From NCBI GenBank assembly GCA_025362315.1, contig JANYGP010000062.1, positions 37,822 through 101,821 of the forward strand: 64,000 nt of DNA, read 5' to 3'. The notes under the pieces are model-generated. The model was not told the DNA's origin and did not search any database. It saw only the letters and a list, made by a program, of their open reading frames with translations. This stretch comes from Polaromonas sp. GTDB taxonomy: Bacteria > Pseudomonadota > Gammaproteobacteria > Burkholderiales > Burkholderiaceae_C. Below are positions 49,442 to 59,553 of this stretch, piece by piece. The stretch's first letter is position 1, and the number at the start of each line of letters is the position of its first letter. A program made the translations under genes and the position numbers.

Positions 49442-50644
49442 CTACTTTGGAGCACTGGATGCAGCCGGGCTGGCAGAGAGCACTGTAACCACCTTGACCA
49501 CATCGCCATCGGCCAAAAACGCCGCGCCGCTGGCCACAAACTGCTCGCCTGCCTTGGCTCCTTGCAGCACTTCAACCGCATCGCCCATGCGCCTGCCAGT
49601 TTGCAGCTTGACCTGAGCGACCTTGTTGCCTGGCTCCAGCCGCATCGCATAAGTAAAACCATCCCGGAGCACCAATGCCTGTTGCGGCAGGCTGAGTACA
49701 TTGCTGGCACCGCCCTCAAACTCGCCTTTGGCAAACATGCCTGCGCGGATGTCCGGATGGGCTGGCAAATCAACATACACCAGCGCGTTGCGGGTAACCG
49801 AATCCACCGTCGGGCTCAGCATGCGCACCTTGCCTTGTACTTTTGCGCCGCTGGCAGCCGTCACGCTGACGTTTGAGCCAGGCTTGATATTGGCCAGCTC
49901 GGTGGAGGTGACTTCGGCCCGCCATTCCAGGCGGCCACCACGAATCATTTTGAACAGCTCAGCCCCGCTGCCTACGACCGCGCCCAAAGTGGCGCTGCGC
50001 ATGGAAATCACGCCGTTGTCAGGGGCCAGCAACCGCGTTTGCTTCATGCGCACCTGCTGCACTGCCAGCGCAGCTTTGGCAACCTCCAGGCGCGCTTTGG
50101 CGCTTTTCTCAAGAGTCAGGTACTGGTTGATCTGCTGGTCGCTCAGTGCGCCGCTGGCCTGCAGTGTGCGAGCTTTGTCGGCGTTGACGGTTGCATCCAG
50201 CGCGCTGGCTTCCACTTCCCTGTAGCTGGCCTGGGCCTGGGCCACTTCAGCGGTGACCTGATCTGTCGCAAAGGTGGCCAGCACCTGCCCTTTTGTCACC
50301 TTGTCACCCACATTGACATTGACACTGACCAGTCGCAAGCCATTGACTTCACTGCCAATGCTGGCTTCCTGCCAGGCGCTGACATTGCCATTGGCGGGGA
50401 GCCTGAACGGCAGGTTGCGCATGGCGGGCTGCACGGTGCTGACGGTGAGGGACGGTTTGGGAGTTACCGGTTTTTTACCGTCTGCAGCCTGTGATTGAGA
50501 AGAAAAAACGGCTGTAGCGCAATAAAACAGGGCGCAAGCAGCTACTGAATAAATAGCAAATCCAGCGCGATCACTGATGCAATGAGTTGAACGATGCATT
50601 GAACGATGAATGGCACGAAGATCAAAGCGGATGAAAGATGTCAT
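49442..50644 (-). CDS. RND-type efflux periplasmic adaptor subunit
   Basis: A 400-residue membrane fusion protein. The barrel-sandwich segments 'NVSAWQEASIGSEVNGLRLVSVNVNVGDKVTKGQVLATF' and 'TRLLAPDNGVISMRSATLGAVVGSG' flank a coiled-coil hairpin (about 120-200, Ala/Gln-rich). A beta-barrel and a C-terminal domain follow. The signal-peptide core (about residues 28-47) is encoded by a dispersed repeat copy. The upstream gene encodes the outer-membrane factor, but no RND pump gene follows. The substrate cannot be told from sequence. Confidence 0.9.
   Translation of the reverse strand: MTSFIRFDLRAIHRSMHRSTHCISDRAGFAIYSVAACALFYCATAVFSSQSQAADGKKPVTPKPSLTVSTVQPAMRNLPFRLPANGNVSAWQEASIGSEVNGLRLVSVNVNVGDKVTKGQVLATFATDQVTAEVAQAQASYREVEASALDATVNADKARTLQASGALSDQQINQYLTLEKSAKARLEVAKAALAVQQVRMKQTRLLAPDNGVISMRSATLGAVVGSGAELFKMIRGGRLEWRAEVTSTELANIKPGSNVSVTAASGAKVQGKVRMLSPTVDSVTRNALVYVDLPAHPDIRAGMFAKGEFEGGASNVLSLPQQALVLRDGFTYAMRLEPGNKVAQVKLQTGRRMGDAVEVLQGAKAGEQFVASGAAFLADGDVVKVVTVLSASPAASSAPK
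50510..50558 (-). repeat. Dispersed ~48-bp repeat, copy 7, inside a signal peptide
   Basis: On the minus strand: AGTAGCTGCTTGCGCCC, spacer, TTGCGCTACAGCC. In frame it encodes 'AIYSVAACALFYCATAV', the hydrophobic core of the adaptor protein signal peptide. Confidence 0.8.
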
Positions 50645-50689
50645 AAGAAAAATATTGATTCAAACCAGTCAGTTTCTGGATGTCAAGAC

Positions 50690-52282
50690 TTACCAGTCCG
50701 GTAAAAAGGCCTGCGGGATGTTAAACACCATAGGTGTGGCGGACGGCGCCGCCGTTGTCCACCCGCCGCCCAGCGCACGGTACAGCGCAATCCAGGCGCT
50801 GCGGCGCTCACGTGCCAGGCTGACCAGTCCGCTTTGGGCCGCCAGCAGCACGCGCCGCGAATCCTCAAGCTCAACCAGGCTGGCCAAACCAGCCTTGTAG
50901 CGGGCCTCAGTGCCAGCAAACGAAGCGCTGTAACCCTCAGCGGCGATAGCTGTGTCGTCCTGGCGGTCGGTGGTGCTTTGCAGGTTGATCAACGCTTCTT
51001 CAACCTCGCGCACGGCTTGCCTGACGCTGCTGCGGTATTTGCCTGCAGCCTCTTCGTATCTGGCTTTGGCAGCATCAATATTGGCATCGGCTGCGCCACC
51101 GTCAAACAGCGGAATGCTCAAAGACACCGGGCCGATGGACCAGGTGCTGTAGCTCTGCGTAAAGCCCCTGGTCCGCGCTTTGTTGGCAGCAATCGAGCCG
51201 TTTAGCGACAGTCTGGGGTAGCGTTGGGCCCGGGCACTGCCGACATCGTAACTGGCAGCAGCCAGCTCCCGGGCAGCGCTGTAAACATCGGGCCGCTGGC
51301 CCAGCACCTCGGCAGGCACGCTTGGGATGTCAGCAATCCCTTGCTGGGGCACATCGGGTGCAGCTGTGTTCAGCTTCTGGCGCAGCTCAGGCTCAGGCAG
51401 TGCTGTCATGGCCGACAGCGCCTTGACAATGACTTCACATTCAGCGCGCTGCTGGGTGATGCGGCTGTTGCCTTCAGCGGCGCTGGCGCGCGCCAGGCCG
51501 GCGGTGGCGGGCGCCGCAAAACCGGCATCGGTCAGCTGCGCAGTCAGGCGGCTGGTTTGCAGGCGCGACCGGGCATCGGCGCTGGTGACGAGCAACTGCT
51601 TTTCGCAAGCGCGCAGGTTGTAGTAATCGGTTGCAACCTCGGCAGCCACAATCACCCTGGCCTCATGCCATTTGGCCTCGGCCCCTGAAAACCGTTCCCT
51701 GTCTGCATTCAGGCTGGCCTCGTTTTGGCCAAACAGGTCAATCTCCCAACTGGTTTGAAGGCCCAATTGCACTGAGTTGACCAGAGCAGGTATAGCCGTT
51801 CGATTGACAGGCGGGGGCTTGCTGCGATTGAAGTTTCCTGTTGCATCCAGTGTTGGCAGCAAGGCTGCTGCTGACACGTCCCGCGCCGACTGCGCCTGCT
51901 GAATGTTGGAGCGTGCCGTGACGATGGACGGGCTGACAGCCTGGGCCGCATCAATCAATTCGACCAGCAGCGCGTCGTTTTGTTGTTGCCACCATTGGGA
52001 CAAGCTTGTGACACTGCCGTTGTGCGGCAGGCTGCCTGCTGCGTTGCCTGAAGGCAAGGGTGTGTTGGTTGAATTAACGGCCGCTGCAGAATTATTCAAA
52101 GGCAAGGGCGCAAACCACTGCGCTGGCGCTGCAATAGGAACCGTCAGTTGCGGTGAGTTGGCGGCGCAGCCAGTCAGCAGGGCAGCTGCCAACACCAGCC
52201 AGCAGCCAGCACCTGGCGCATGGCCAGGAACACTTCCCCGAACTGCATAAAAGCAATTTTTCAAAACCGCCATGGTTGTCAA
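50690..52282 (-). CDS. Outer-membrane efflux lipoprotein (NodT/TolC family)
   Basis: A 530-residue outer-membrane factor. The lipobox 'LLTGCAAN' gives lipidated C39. Two OEP-type helical hairpin repeats follow: 'SPSIVTARSNIQQAQSARDVSAAALLPTLDATGNF' with 'QLGLQTSWEIDLFGQ' in the first half, and 'GQRPDVYSAARELAAASYDVGSARAQRYPRLSLNGSI' with 'SLSIPLFDGGAADANIDAAKARYEEA' in the second. A stretch rich in Asn/Ser/Pro (about 60-85) precedes the domain. It lies 45 bp upstream of the adaptor gene and 106 bp downstream of glnE. Confidence 0.92.
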   Translation of the reverse strand: MTTMAVLKNCFYAVRGSVPGHAPGAGCWLVLAAALLTGCAANSPQLTVPIAAPAQWFAPLPLNNSAAAVNSTNTPLPSGNAAGSLPHNGSVTSLSQWWQQQNDALLVELIDAAQAVSPSIVTARSNIQQAQSARDVSAAALLPTLDATGNFNRSKPPPVNRTAIPALVNSVQLGLQTSWEIDLFGQNEASLNADRERFSGAEAKWHEARVIVAAEVATDYYNLRACEKQLLVTSADARSRLQTSRLTAQLTDAGFAAPATAGLARASAAEGNSRITQQRAECEVIVKALSAMTALPEPELRQKLNTAAPDVPQQGIADIPSVPAEVLGQRPDVYSAARELAAASYDVGSARAQRYPRLSLNGSIAANKARTRGFTQSYSTWSIGPVSLSIPLFDGGAADANIDAAKARYEEAAGKYRSSVRQAVREVEEALINLQSTTDRQDDTAIAAEGYSASFAGTEARYKAGLASLVELEDSRRVLLAAQSGLVSLARERRSAWIALYRALGGGWTTAAPSATPMVFNIPQAFLPDW

Positions 52283-52388
52283 CTCAAAGATAAATGGGCA
52301 GAAAACAAAGTTGCCTGATTATGTACACGCCTGGCCCTGAATATTTCGCCTTGCTGCCAGGGCAAAAACTCTTACCCCCGGGGTTGAC

Positions 52389-55121
52389 TCAAGCGATGGC
52401 AAACACGGCCTGCCACAAGGCCAGGATTGCTGCTTTTTCAGGCAGCAACTTATCGCCAGCTACCTGCGTTGGCGTCTCGTTCAGCCGGGCCTGGTGCTGC
52501 ACGCGGCGCAGTTCCCGATACGCCATGGCTGCGGCATTGCCCACACCATCGGCCAGCAAACCAGCCGCCTGGGCGCGTTGCAGCAAGGCAATGTTGCCCA
52601 CATTTTCAGCCAGCTCGGGGTGATGGGCTGACTGGGACAACACCAGGTATTGCACCGCAAATTCAGCATCGACCATGCCGCCCCGGCTGTGTTTGACGTC
52701 AAACACATGGCCTTTGACCGGATGGGCGGTTTGCACCTTCAGGCGCATGGCCATGATTTCGTCACGCAGCAATTGAGCATTTCTTGGCGCAGCAATCACG
52801 CCAGCCCGAATATGCTCAAACTGCGCGCGCAAGGGTTCAGAGCCCATGATGAAACGGGCGCGCGTCATGGCCTGGTGTTCCCAAGTCCAGGCGGTGTTGC
52901 TGCCGCGTTGCTGCTGGTAGCTGGCATACGCTGAAAAGCTGGTCACCAGCAGCCCCGAATTGCCGTTGGGGCGCAGTGCCGTGTCAATTTCAAACAGGTC
53001 GCCTTCACCGGTTTTAACGGTCAGCCAGTTGATCAGCTTGCGGACCAGCGCTGCATACACCTCTGCCGCTTTTTCATCGTCGTCCTGGTAGACAAACACA
53101 ATGTCCAGATCGCTGCCATAACCGAGCTCTTTGCCGCCCAATTTGCCGTACGCAATGATGGCCAGCTGGGGCACATCGCGGTGCCTGGTTTTCAGCCGCT
53201 GCCAGCACCAGTCCAGCGTGATGGCCAGCGTGGCTTCTGCCAGCGCGCTCAGGTCATCGGCCACCTGCTCAACACTCAAAACGCCTTCAACATCGCGGGC
53301 CAGTGTGCGAAACACTTCTGCATGGTGCGCCCTTCGGAGCAGGTTCAGACAGGTCTCTTCGCCGTCCTCGCCGGTGATGTGCAAGGACGTTAACCGCGTA
53401 TTGAGCTCCTGCGTGTAAGCAGCAGCGTCAAAGCGTTCATGCAGCATCGCGTCGATGGCCAGCTCGTCAATGACGCCCGGGTGCTTGAGCAAATAACGCG
53501 CAGGCCACTTGGCCGCGCCCAGCAGCCGCAGCAAACGCTGGTGAACCTGTGGGCGCTCCAGCAGCAGGGCCAGATAGCTTTCACGCCGCAGCAGCGGCTC
53601 AATCCAGTCCATGATGCGCAAGGCGGCATCTTCCGTCACGCTGCCGTCCTGCAGCCACTGCGCAGTACGCTGGACCAGCTGGCTCAAACGGGCGCGCGAC
53701 ACATCACGCAAACCCAAAACTCTGGGGTGCGACTGCCACTGCTGCAAGCGGGCGCGAAATTGCACTGGCCACTGGCTGGACAGGTGCGCCAGCAAATCAT
53801 CCAGTTCCGGCGCAGGCGGCGTGGCTGTTTTGTTGCAACCCCTGCATTCGGTCTGCCCGCCCAGGAGCTTGTCAAATTCAGCTGCCACGCCTTCCCGGTG
53901 CGCATCAAGTTCGTGCAAAAAAAGGTGGCTGCTGGCGTACCCCATGGTTTGGGCAATCCAGCTCAGGTCATCATCGCGGGTGGGCAATGCGTGGGTTTGC
54001 TGGTCATCCAGATACTGAATACGGTGCTCCACATGGCGCAAAAAGTGGTAAGCATGGGTCAGGGCGTTGGCAGTGGCCTGCGGCATCAGGCCGGCATGGG
54101 CCAGGCGCTGCAATGCGTCAACAGTGCGGCGAGTGCGCAACTCTGGAAACTGCCCGCCGCGCACCACCTGCAGCAGCTGCACGGTAAATTCAATTTCGCG
54201 AATGCCACCGCGCGACATTTTCACGTCATTGGCACGGTCTGGCCGGCCGGCGCTCCGCTTGGCGGCGTGCTCGCGAATCTGGCGATGCAAAATGCGCAGC
54301 GCATCAAACACGCTGTAGTCCAGGTAACGCCTGAACACAAAAGGCAACACCACACCGCGAAGCATTGCTGCCGAGCCGCTGTCAATGCAGCCCGCGGGTG
54401 CCACCACCCGGCTCTTGAGCCAGGCAAAGCGCTCCCACTCCCGGCCCTGGGCCTGAAAGTAATCGTCCAGTGCCGAAAGCGAAATAGCGCTGGGCCCCGA
54501 GTTGCCGTGCGGCCTGAGCGCCAGGTCCAGGCGAAACACAAAGCCATGCTCTGTGGTCTCGCCAATCAGCGCGTAAAGCGCCTTGACCTGAAGCGCAAAA
54601 TATTCGTGATGCGTGATGCGGCTGCGCAGCGACACGGCGGCAGGTGCATCGGTGAGGCCAGCCGTCATGCCGTCCTGGTCATAAACATAAATCAGGTCAA
54701 TGTCGCTGGACACATTGAGCTCGCGCGCGCCCAGCTTGCCCATGCCAATCACCCACATTTGAACTCGGCTTGAATCGCTTGCCAGCGGCGGGCCATGAAG
54801 CGCGTCCAGCGCTTGCGCAGACTGGTGCATGGCCTGGCTCAAAGCCAGCTCGGCCAGCTCGGTCATGGCTTGTGTGACCATGTTCAGACGGGCCTCGTCG
54901 GTCTGGCTGCTGTCACAGTCAAGCACCACCAGCCGCTCAATGACCAGTTGCCGCAGCACTCGCAAAGCAGCACCCAAGTCGAGGTCTTGCGCTCTCAAGC
55001 TGGCCAATGTGGCAGCCATGGTTGACTGGCAGGGCGCCCCGGCAGGCAACAGGCCAAGCCAGTTGCTGTAGCGACGCCGGATGCGCTGAACAAAGCGCGA
55101 ATAGCTGGCCTGGCCTATCAC
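52389..55121 (-). CDS. glnE: Bifunctional glutamine synthetase adenylyltransferase/deadenylase GlnE
   Basis: A 910-residue enzyme that adenylylates and deadenylylates glutamine synthetase according to nitrogen status. Two nucleotidyltransferase domains are seen: N-terminal 'IGMGKLGARELNVSSDIDLIYVYD' (about 125-148) and C-terminal 'AYGKLGGKELGYGSDLDIVFVYQDD' (second half). Each is followed by 'RLDLALRPHGNSG' / 'EIDTALRPNGNSG' and a helical bundle with 'KMSRGGIREIEF' / 'KHSRGGMVDAEF'. The start is GTG 55121. Slightly shorter than the E. coli enzyme. It is divergent from yhdP. Confidence 0.96.
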   Translation of the reverse strand: MIGQASYSRFVQRIRRRYSNWLGLLPAGAPCQSTMAATLASLRAQDLDLGAALRVLRQLVIERLVVLDCDSSQTDEARLNMVTQAMTELAELALSQAMHQSAQALDALHGPPLASDSSRVQMWVIGMGKLGARELNVSSDIDLIYVYDQDGMTAGLTDAPAAVSLRSRITHHEYFALQVKALYALIGETTEHGFVFRLDLALRPHGNSGPSAISLSALDDYFQAQGREWERFAWLKSRVVAPAGCIDSGSAAMLRGVVLPFVFRRYLDYSVFDALRILHRQIREHAAKRSAGRPDRANDVKMSRGGIREIEFTVQLLQVVRGGQFPELRTRRTVDALQRLAHAGLMPQATANALTHAYHFLRHVEHRIQYLDDQQTHALPTRDDDLSWIAQTMGYASSHLFLHELDAHREGVAAEFDKLLGGQTECRGCNKTATPPAPELDDLLAHLSSQWPVQFRARLQQWQSHPRVLGLRDVSRARLSQLVQRTAQWLQDGSVTEDAALRIMDWIEPLLRRESYLALLLERPQVHQRLLRLLGAAKWPARYLLKHPGVIDELAIDAMLHERFDAAAYTQELNTRLTSLHITGEDGEETCLNLLRRAHHAEVFRTLARDVEGVLSVEQVADDLSALAEATLAITLDWCWQRLKTRHRDVPQLAIIAYGKLGGKELGYGSDLDIVFVYQDDDEKAAEVYAALVRKLINWLTVKTGEGDLFEIDTALRPNGNSGLLVTSFSAYASYQQQRGSNTAWTWEHQAMTRARFIMGSEPLRAQFEHIRAGVIAAPRNAQLLRDEIMAMRLKVQTAHPVKGHVFDVKHSRGGMVDAEFAVQYLVLSQSAHHPELAENVGNIALLQRAQAAGLLADGVGNAAAMAYRELRRVQHQARLNETPTQVAGDKLLPEKAAILALWQAVFAIA

Positions 55122-55191
55122 ACTATGTCACACAACATCGCAGAACGCTGCACGACGTCCAAAGGTACGGACGGTCATAATTATCTCGCCA

Positions 55192-58100
55192 ATGATTGAA
55201 ACTGAAAAGAGTCGCAAGCCCGCCCAACAAGTGACAGATGTCCTGCCCAAAGGCATGCGCCTATGGGCTGTTGCAACGCGCTGGATATTGGGAATCGTCA
55301 TGGCTGCTGGCCTTTTGTTCGGTGCCACTTGGGGTTTGCTTCACGGCTGGATTGTGCCGCGAATTGAGGAATTTCGCCCACGTCTGGAATCGATTGCCAG
55401 CCACGCCATCGGCATGCCGGTTCGGGTAGGGCAGATATCGGCCCAGTCCCGTGGTTTGATACCGACTTTTGAGCTGGACAACGTGACACTGCAGGACGCG
55501 CAAGGCCGCCAGGTCTTGCAACTGCAACGTGTGCTGGTGGCTTTGTCAGCCACATCACTTTGGGGCGGTGGATTTGAGCAACTGGTCATTGACCAGCCTG
55601 TGCTGGATGTCCGCCGTGCATCAGATGGCAAAATTTATGTGGGTGGGCTGGACGTTGATCAAAAGCGCGGCGACGGCAGCGCAGCGGCGGACTGGTTTTT
55701 CTCGCAGCCTGAACTGGCCATCAAAGGCGGCGTTGTGCGCTGGACAGATGAGCTGGCCCAGGCACCTGTGCTGCAGTTGCAGCAAGTCGATGTGGTGCTG
55801 AAAAACAGTGCCAGAGGTCACACTTTTCGCCTGGACGCCACGCCGCCTTCCGCCTGGGGTGAAAGATTCAGTCTGCGCGGTATTTTCAGGCAGCCCTTGC
55901 TGTCCCGACGGGCCGGTGATTTCACGCAGTGGACCGGACAGCTGTTTGCCGATTTCCAGCACATTGGCGATGTGGCGCAAATCAAACCCTACCTGGTCAA
56001 CACATTTGGCGTCAACCCGAAATCTGGCAGCGGCAGTCTTCGCGGATGGGTGGACGTCAGCAAGGGGCAGATCGGCGGTGCCACGCTGGATGTTGCGCTG
56101 TCAGACGTGAATGTGCAGCTGGGTAAAACTCTGGCACCCCTGGCGCTGGCATCGGTCACGGGCCGTGTCGGCGGGCGTTTGCTGGCCGATGGTTTTGAAT
56201 TGGCAACAGAGGGCTTGAGATTCAACACGCTCGATGGCCTGGCCTGGCCGGGTGGAAACCTGGCAATGGTCAGCTCGGGGACTGCAGGCAAGACAGAGCA
56301 AAAAAATGAATTGAAGGCAGACCGCCTTGATTTGGCAGCTGTGGCACAAATTGGCAGCCGCCTGCCGCTGGGAGAACATACGCACGCGCTGATTGCGTCT
56401 TTTGAGCCGAAAGGGCTGGTGCAGACGCTGCAGGCCACATGGCAATTGCCCGCCAGTGGCGATATGAAAGCCCTGACTTTCAACGCAAAAGGTCTGGTCA
56501 GCGGGCTTGAAATAGCGGCAATGCCAAGCCCGCTGCTCCGCACCGCTGTTCTTCAGGGCAGCAGCTCTTCGGCAACGCCGCATCCGCAACCGGGCAGGCC
56601 AGGCATCAAGGGAGCCACGGTTGAATTTGATGTCACCCAGTCGGGCGGCAAGGCAGCAGTCAGCATCAGCCAGGGCCACCTGGATTTGCCAGGCGTGTTT
56701 GAAGAGCCGCGCATCGCGCTGGACAAAATGAACCTGGACGCCCAATGGAAGCTCAACGGTGAAAAAATCGAGGCCCAGCTGAAAAACATCACCTTTGCGG
56801 GAGCAGACGCAGAAGGCTCGGCACAGGCCAGCTGGCGCTCCGGCCAGAGCGGGCCGGGCATGAAAGACGATACATCGCTCGGAATTCTGGACCTCAAAGG
56901 CGTGATCACCCGGGCCAATGGCGCGCGAATCCACCGTTACCTGCCCCTGGTACTGGCCGACCCGGTCCGCCACTATGTGCGCGATGCTGTAGATAAAGGC
57001 GACTTGGCTGATGTGAGGTTTCTGGTCAAGGGGCCTGTGGATCTGATTCCCTTTGCGGACCCTGCCAAGGGTGATTTCAAGATTTCTGCCAAAGTCAAAA
57101 ACGCCAGCTTTGCTTATGTGCCCAAACTGATTCAGTCCGCTGCGGCAGCGCCGTGGCCCGCATTGAGCGACATCAACGCCGAGCTGGTGTTTGACCGGGC
57201 AGCCCTCGAAGTCAACAACGTGGTGGGCAAAGTTGCCGGCTTGCCAGGGCTGCAGCTGGTCAAAGGGCAAGCGCGCATCCCCAACCTGCTGCGCGCTGCA
57301 ACGGTTGAAGTGCAGGCACGCCTGAAAGGCCCTCTCAGTGACGCCCTGACATTTGTCAACACGTCGCCGCTGGCAACCATGACGGGCAATGCACTGGGCG
57401 GCGCTGTGGTCAGCGGTGCAGCAGACTACGCGCTGCGCCTGACACTGCCTATTCTCAACATTGACAAGACAGCAGTGCAGGGCACTGTGACCTTGCCCGG
57501 CAATGATGCGCAGTTTTCAAGTGGAACGCCGCTTTTGGGGCGGATCAAAGGCGCTGTCACTTTCAGTGAATCGGGCTTTAACGTGGCAGCTGCACAAGCC
57601 CGGCTTCTCGGCGGCGATGTGCGCTTTGAAGGTGGCATGCAGCGGGTTCCGGGCATGACAGCCGGCGCAACAAGCCCTTCAGGCGAGGTTGCGCCCACCG
57701 CCGTGTTTCGCGCTCAGGGCACTGTGACGTCAGACGCATTGCGGCAGGCCAAAGACATGGGCATGGCAGCGCGCCTGGCACAAAACGCCAGCGGCACTGC
57801 GGCTTACAACGCTGTGATCGGTTTCAGGCGCGGCATGACAGAAGTGCTGGTGACCAGCAACCTGCAGGGCATGGCGTTGACTTTGCCGGCACCGTTGAAC
57901 AAGAGTGCTGAAAGCCCACTGCCTGTCCGCTTCGACAATTCTCTGGTACGGGGAACGGATGCGGCTGGCCAGGTGCTGCAAGACCAGCTGAGCCTGTCGC
58001 TGGCAGGCTTGGCAACGGTTCAATACGTGCGCGACATCAGTGGCCCGGAGGCCAGAGTCATTCGGGGCAGCATTGCAGTGGGGCTGGAGCCTGGCGAGTC

Positions 58101-59502
58101 GGCGATATTGCCTGAAGCCGGCGTTGCAGCCAACATCAAACTGGCCAGTGTCAACCTGGATGCATGGGAGAAAGTTTTGTCCAGCACGGTGGGGGCCAGT
58201 CCATTTGCAGCAGCACCCAACCAGGCAACATTGCCCACCTCAGCGGGACCTTCGGGCCCAACCAGACTTGTCAACAACGCAGCCCAACTGGCGCAAAGCT
58301 ACCTGCCCGACCAAATTGCACTGCGCGCCAAGGACCTGACGATGGGTGGCCGCAAGCTCAACAATCTGGTCATTGGGGGGACTCGGGACGGCACACTGTG
58401 GCGTGCCAATCTGGACGCGGCTGAACTGAACGGATACCTGGAGTTTCGCCAGCCGGGCACTGCCAACGCGGGTCGGGTTTATGCGCGTCTGTCCCGTCTG
58501 AGTTTGGGCCCGGGCAATGCCAGCGATGTTGAAAGCCTGCTGGACGAGCAACCTGCCAGCATTCCCGCGCTGGACATTGTGGTGGATGAACTGGAACTGC
58601 GCGGCAGAAAACTGGGCCGCATTGAAGTTGACGCTGTCAATCTGCAAGCCGGCCCGGCTGCGCGCGAAGGCGCCAGTGGCGGTGTGCGTGAATGGCGCCT
58701 GAGAAAGTTCGATGTGACCTTGCCTGAGGCGGTGTTAAAAGCCCGGGGCAACTGGGTCGCAATCAATGCCCAGGCCGCTGGCAATACACGTGCTCTGACC
58801 AGTGCTGAACGGCGGCGCACGGCGATGGATTTTGATTTGACCCTGCTGGACTCCGGCGCGTTGCTCAAACGTCTGGGCATGAACGATGTGGTGCGCCGCG
58901 GCAAAGGCAAGATGAGTGGCCAGGTGGCCTGGCTGGGTTCGCCCTTCAGCCTGGACTACCCCAGCATGAACGGGCAGTTCAATGTCAACATTGAGTCAGG
59001 CCAGTTTTTAAAAGCGGACCCTGGCCTGGCCAAGCTGCTGGGGGTGCTGAGCCTGCAATCGTTGCCCCGCCGCCTGGCGCTGGACTTTCGGGATGTTTTT
59101 TCTGAAGGCTTTGCCTTTGACTTTGTGCGCGGTGATGTGTCCATCAATCAGGGGCTGGCAGCCACCAACAACCTGCAGATGAAGGGCGTCAATGCAGCTG
59201 TGCTGATGGAGGGCAGCGCTGACATTGCCAAGGAAACCCAGGACCTCAAGGTGGTGGTGATACCTGAAATAGACGCTGGTACGGCTTCACTGATTACTGC
59301 AGTCATCAACCCGGTCATTGGCCTGGGAACGTTTTTGGCACAGGTTTTTTTGCGGCAACCGCTGATGAAAGCTGCCACGCAGGAGTTTCACATCGATGGC
59401 AGCTGGGCCGACCCCAAAGTGACCAAATTCACCGCAGACAGCAAAAAAGACAGCAAGGCCGACAGCAAGGCAGAAGGCAAAAGCACCGGCGTTATCAATT
59501 GA
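55192..59502 (+). CDS. yhdP: YhdP-type AsmA-like envelope protein
   Basis: A 1436-residue protein with one N-terminal membrane helix (about 30-55) and a very long periplasmic beta-rich region ending in the AsmA-like domain ('GQFNVNIESGQFLKADPGLAKLLGVLSLQSLPRRL'). The family forms bridge-like lipid transport channels between inner and outer membrane (YhdP/TamB/YdbH in E. coli). The tail has a Lys/Ser/Asp low-complexity repeat (SKKDSKADSKAEGKS). Gene order glnE, yhdP, nitrilase is common in Burkholderiales. Confidence 0.92.
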   Translation: MIETEKSRKPAQQVTDVLPKGMRLWAVATRWILGIVMAAGLLFGATWGLLHGWIVPRIEEFRPRLESIASHAIGMPVRVGQISAQSRGLIPTFELDNVTLQDAQGRQVLQLQRVLVALSATSLWGGGFEQLVIDQPVLDVRRASDGKIYVGGLDVDQKRGDGSAAADWFFSQPELAIKGGVVRWTDELAQAPVLQLQQVDVVLKNSARGHTFRLDATPPSAWGERFSLRGIFRQPLLSRRAGDFTQWTGQLFADFQHIGDVAQIKPYLVNTFGVNPKSGSGSLRGWVDVSKGQIGGATLDVALSDVNVQLGKTLAPLALASVTGRVGGRLLADGFELATEGLRFNTLDGLAWPGGNLAMVSSGTAGKTEQKNELKADRLDLAAVAQIGSRLPLGEHTHALIASFEPKGLVQTLQATWQLPASGDMKALTFNAKGLVSGLEIAAMPSPLLRTAVLQGSSSSATPHPQPGRPGIKGATVEFDVTQSGGKAAVSISQGHLDLPGVFEEPRIALDKMNLDAQWKLNGEKIEAQLKNITFAGADAEGSAQASWRSGQSGPGMKDDTSLGILDLKGVITRANGARIHRYLPLVLADPVRHYVRDAVDKGDLADVRFLVKGPVDLIPFADPAKGDFKISAKVKNASFAYVPKLIQSAAAAPWPALSDINAELVFDRAALEVNNVVGKVAGLPGLQLVKGQARIPNLLRAATVEVQARLKGPLSDALTFVNTSPLATMTGNALGGAVVSGAADYALRLTLPILNIDKTAVQGTVTLPGNDAQFSSGTPLLGRIKGAVTFSESGFNVAAAQARLLGGDVRFEGGMQRVPGMTAGATSPSGEVAPTAVFRAQGTVTSDALRQAKDMGMAARLAQNASGTAAYNAVIGFRRGMTEVLVTSNLQGMALTLPAPLNKSAESPLPVRFDNSLVRGTDAAGQVLQDQLSLSLAGLATVQYVRDISGPEARVIRGSIAVGLEPGESAILPEAGVAANIKLASVNLDAWEKVLSSTVGASPFAAAPNQATLPTSAGPSGPTRLVNNAAQLAQSYLPDQIALRAKDLTMGGRKLNNLVIGGTRDGTLWRANLDAAELNGYLEFRQPGTANAGRVYARLSRLSLGPGNASDVESLLDEQPASIPALDIVVDELELRGRKLGRIEVDAVNLQAGPAAREGASGGVREWRLRKFDVTLPEAVLKARGNWVAINAQAAGNTRALTSAERRRTAMDFDLTLLDSGALLKRLGMNDVVRRGKGKMSGQVAWLGSPFSLDYPSMNGQFNVNIESGQFLKADPGLAKLLGVLSLQSLPRRLALDFRDVFSEGFAFDFVRGDVSINQGLAATNNLQMKGVNAAVLMEGSADIAKETQDLKVVVIPEIDAGTASLITAVINPVIGLGTFLAQVFLRQPLMKAATQEFHIDGSWADPKVTKFTADSKKDSKADSKAEGKSTGVIN

Positions 59503-59553
59503 CCGGCAAGCTGGCCCGACAAACCGATAACCCGATAACCTGGATGGCAACAC

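Noticed and set aside
53439..54773. 444-codon open frame antisense to glnE
   Set aside because: Shadow of the high-quality GlnE coding sequence; no recognisable motif and no ribosome site.
56101..57270. 389-codon minus-strand frame opposite yhdP
   Set aside because: Shadow frame within a long, well-supported coding region.
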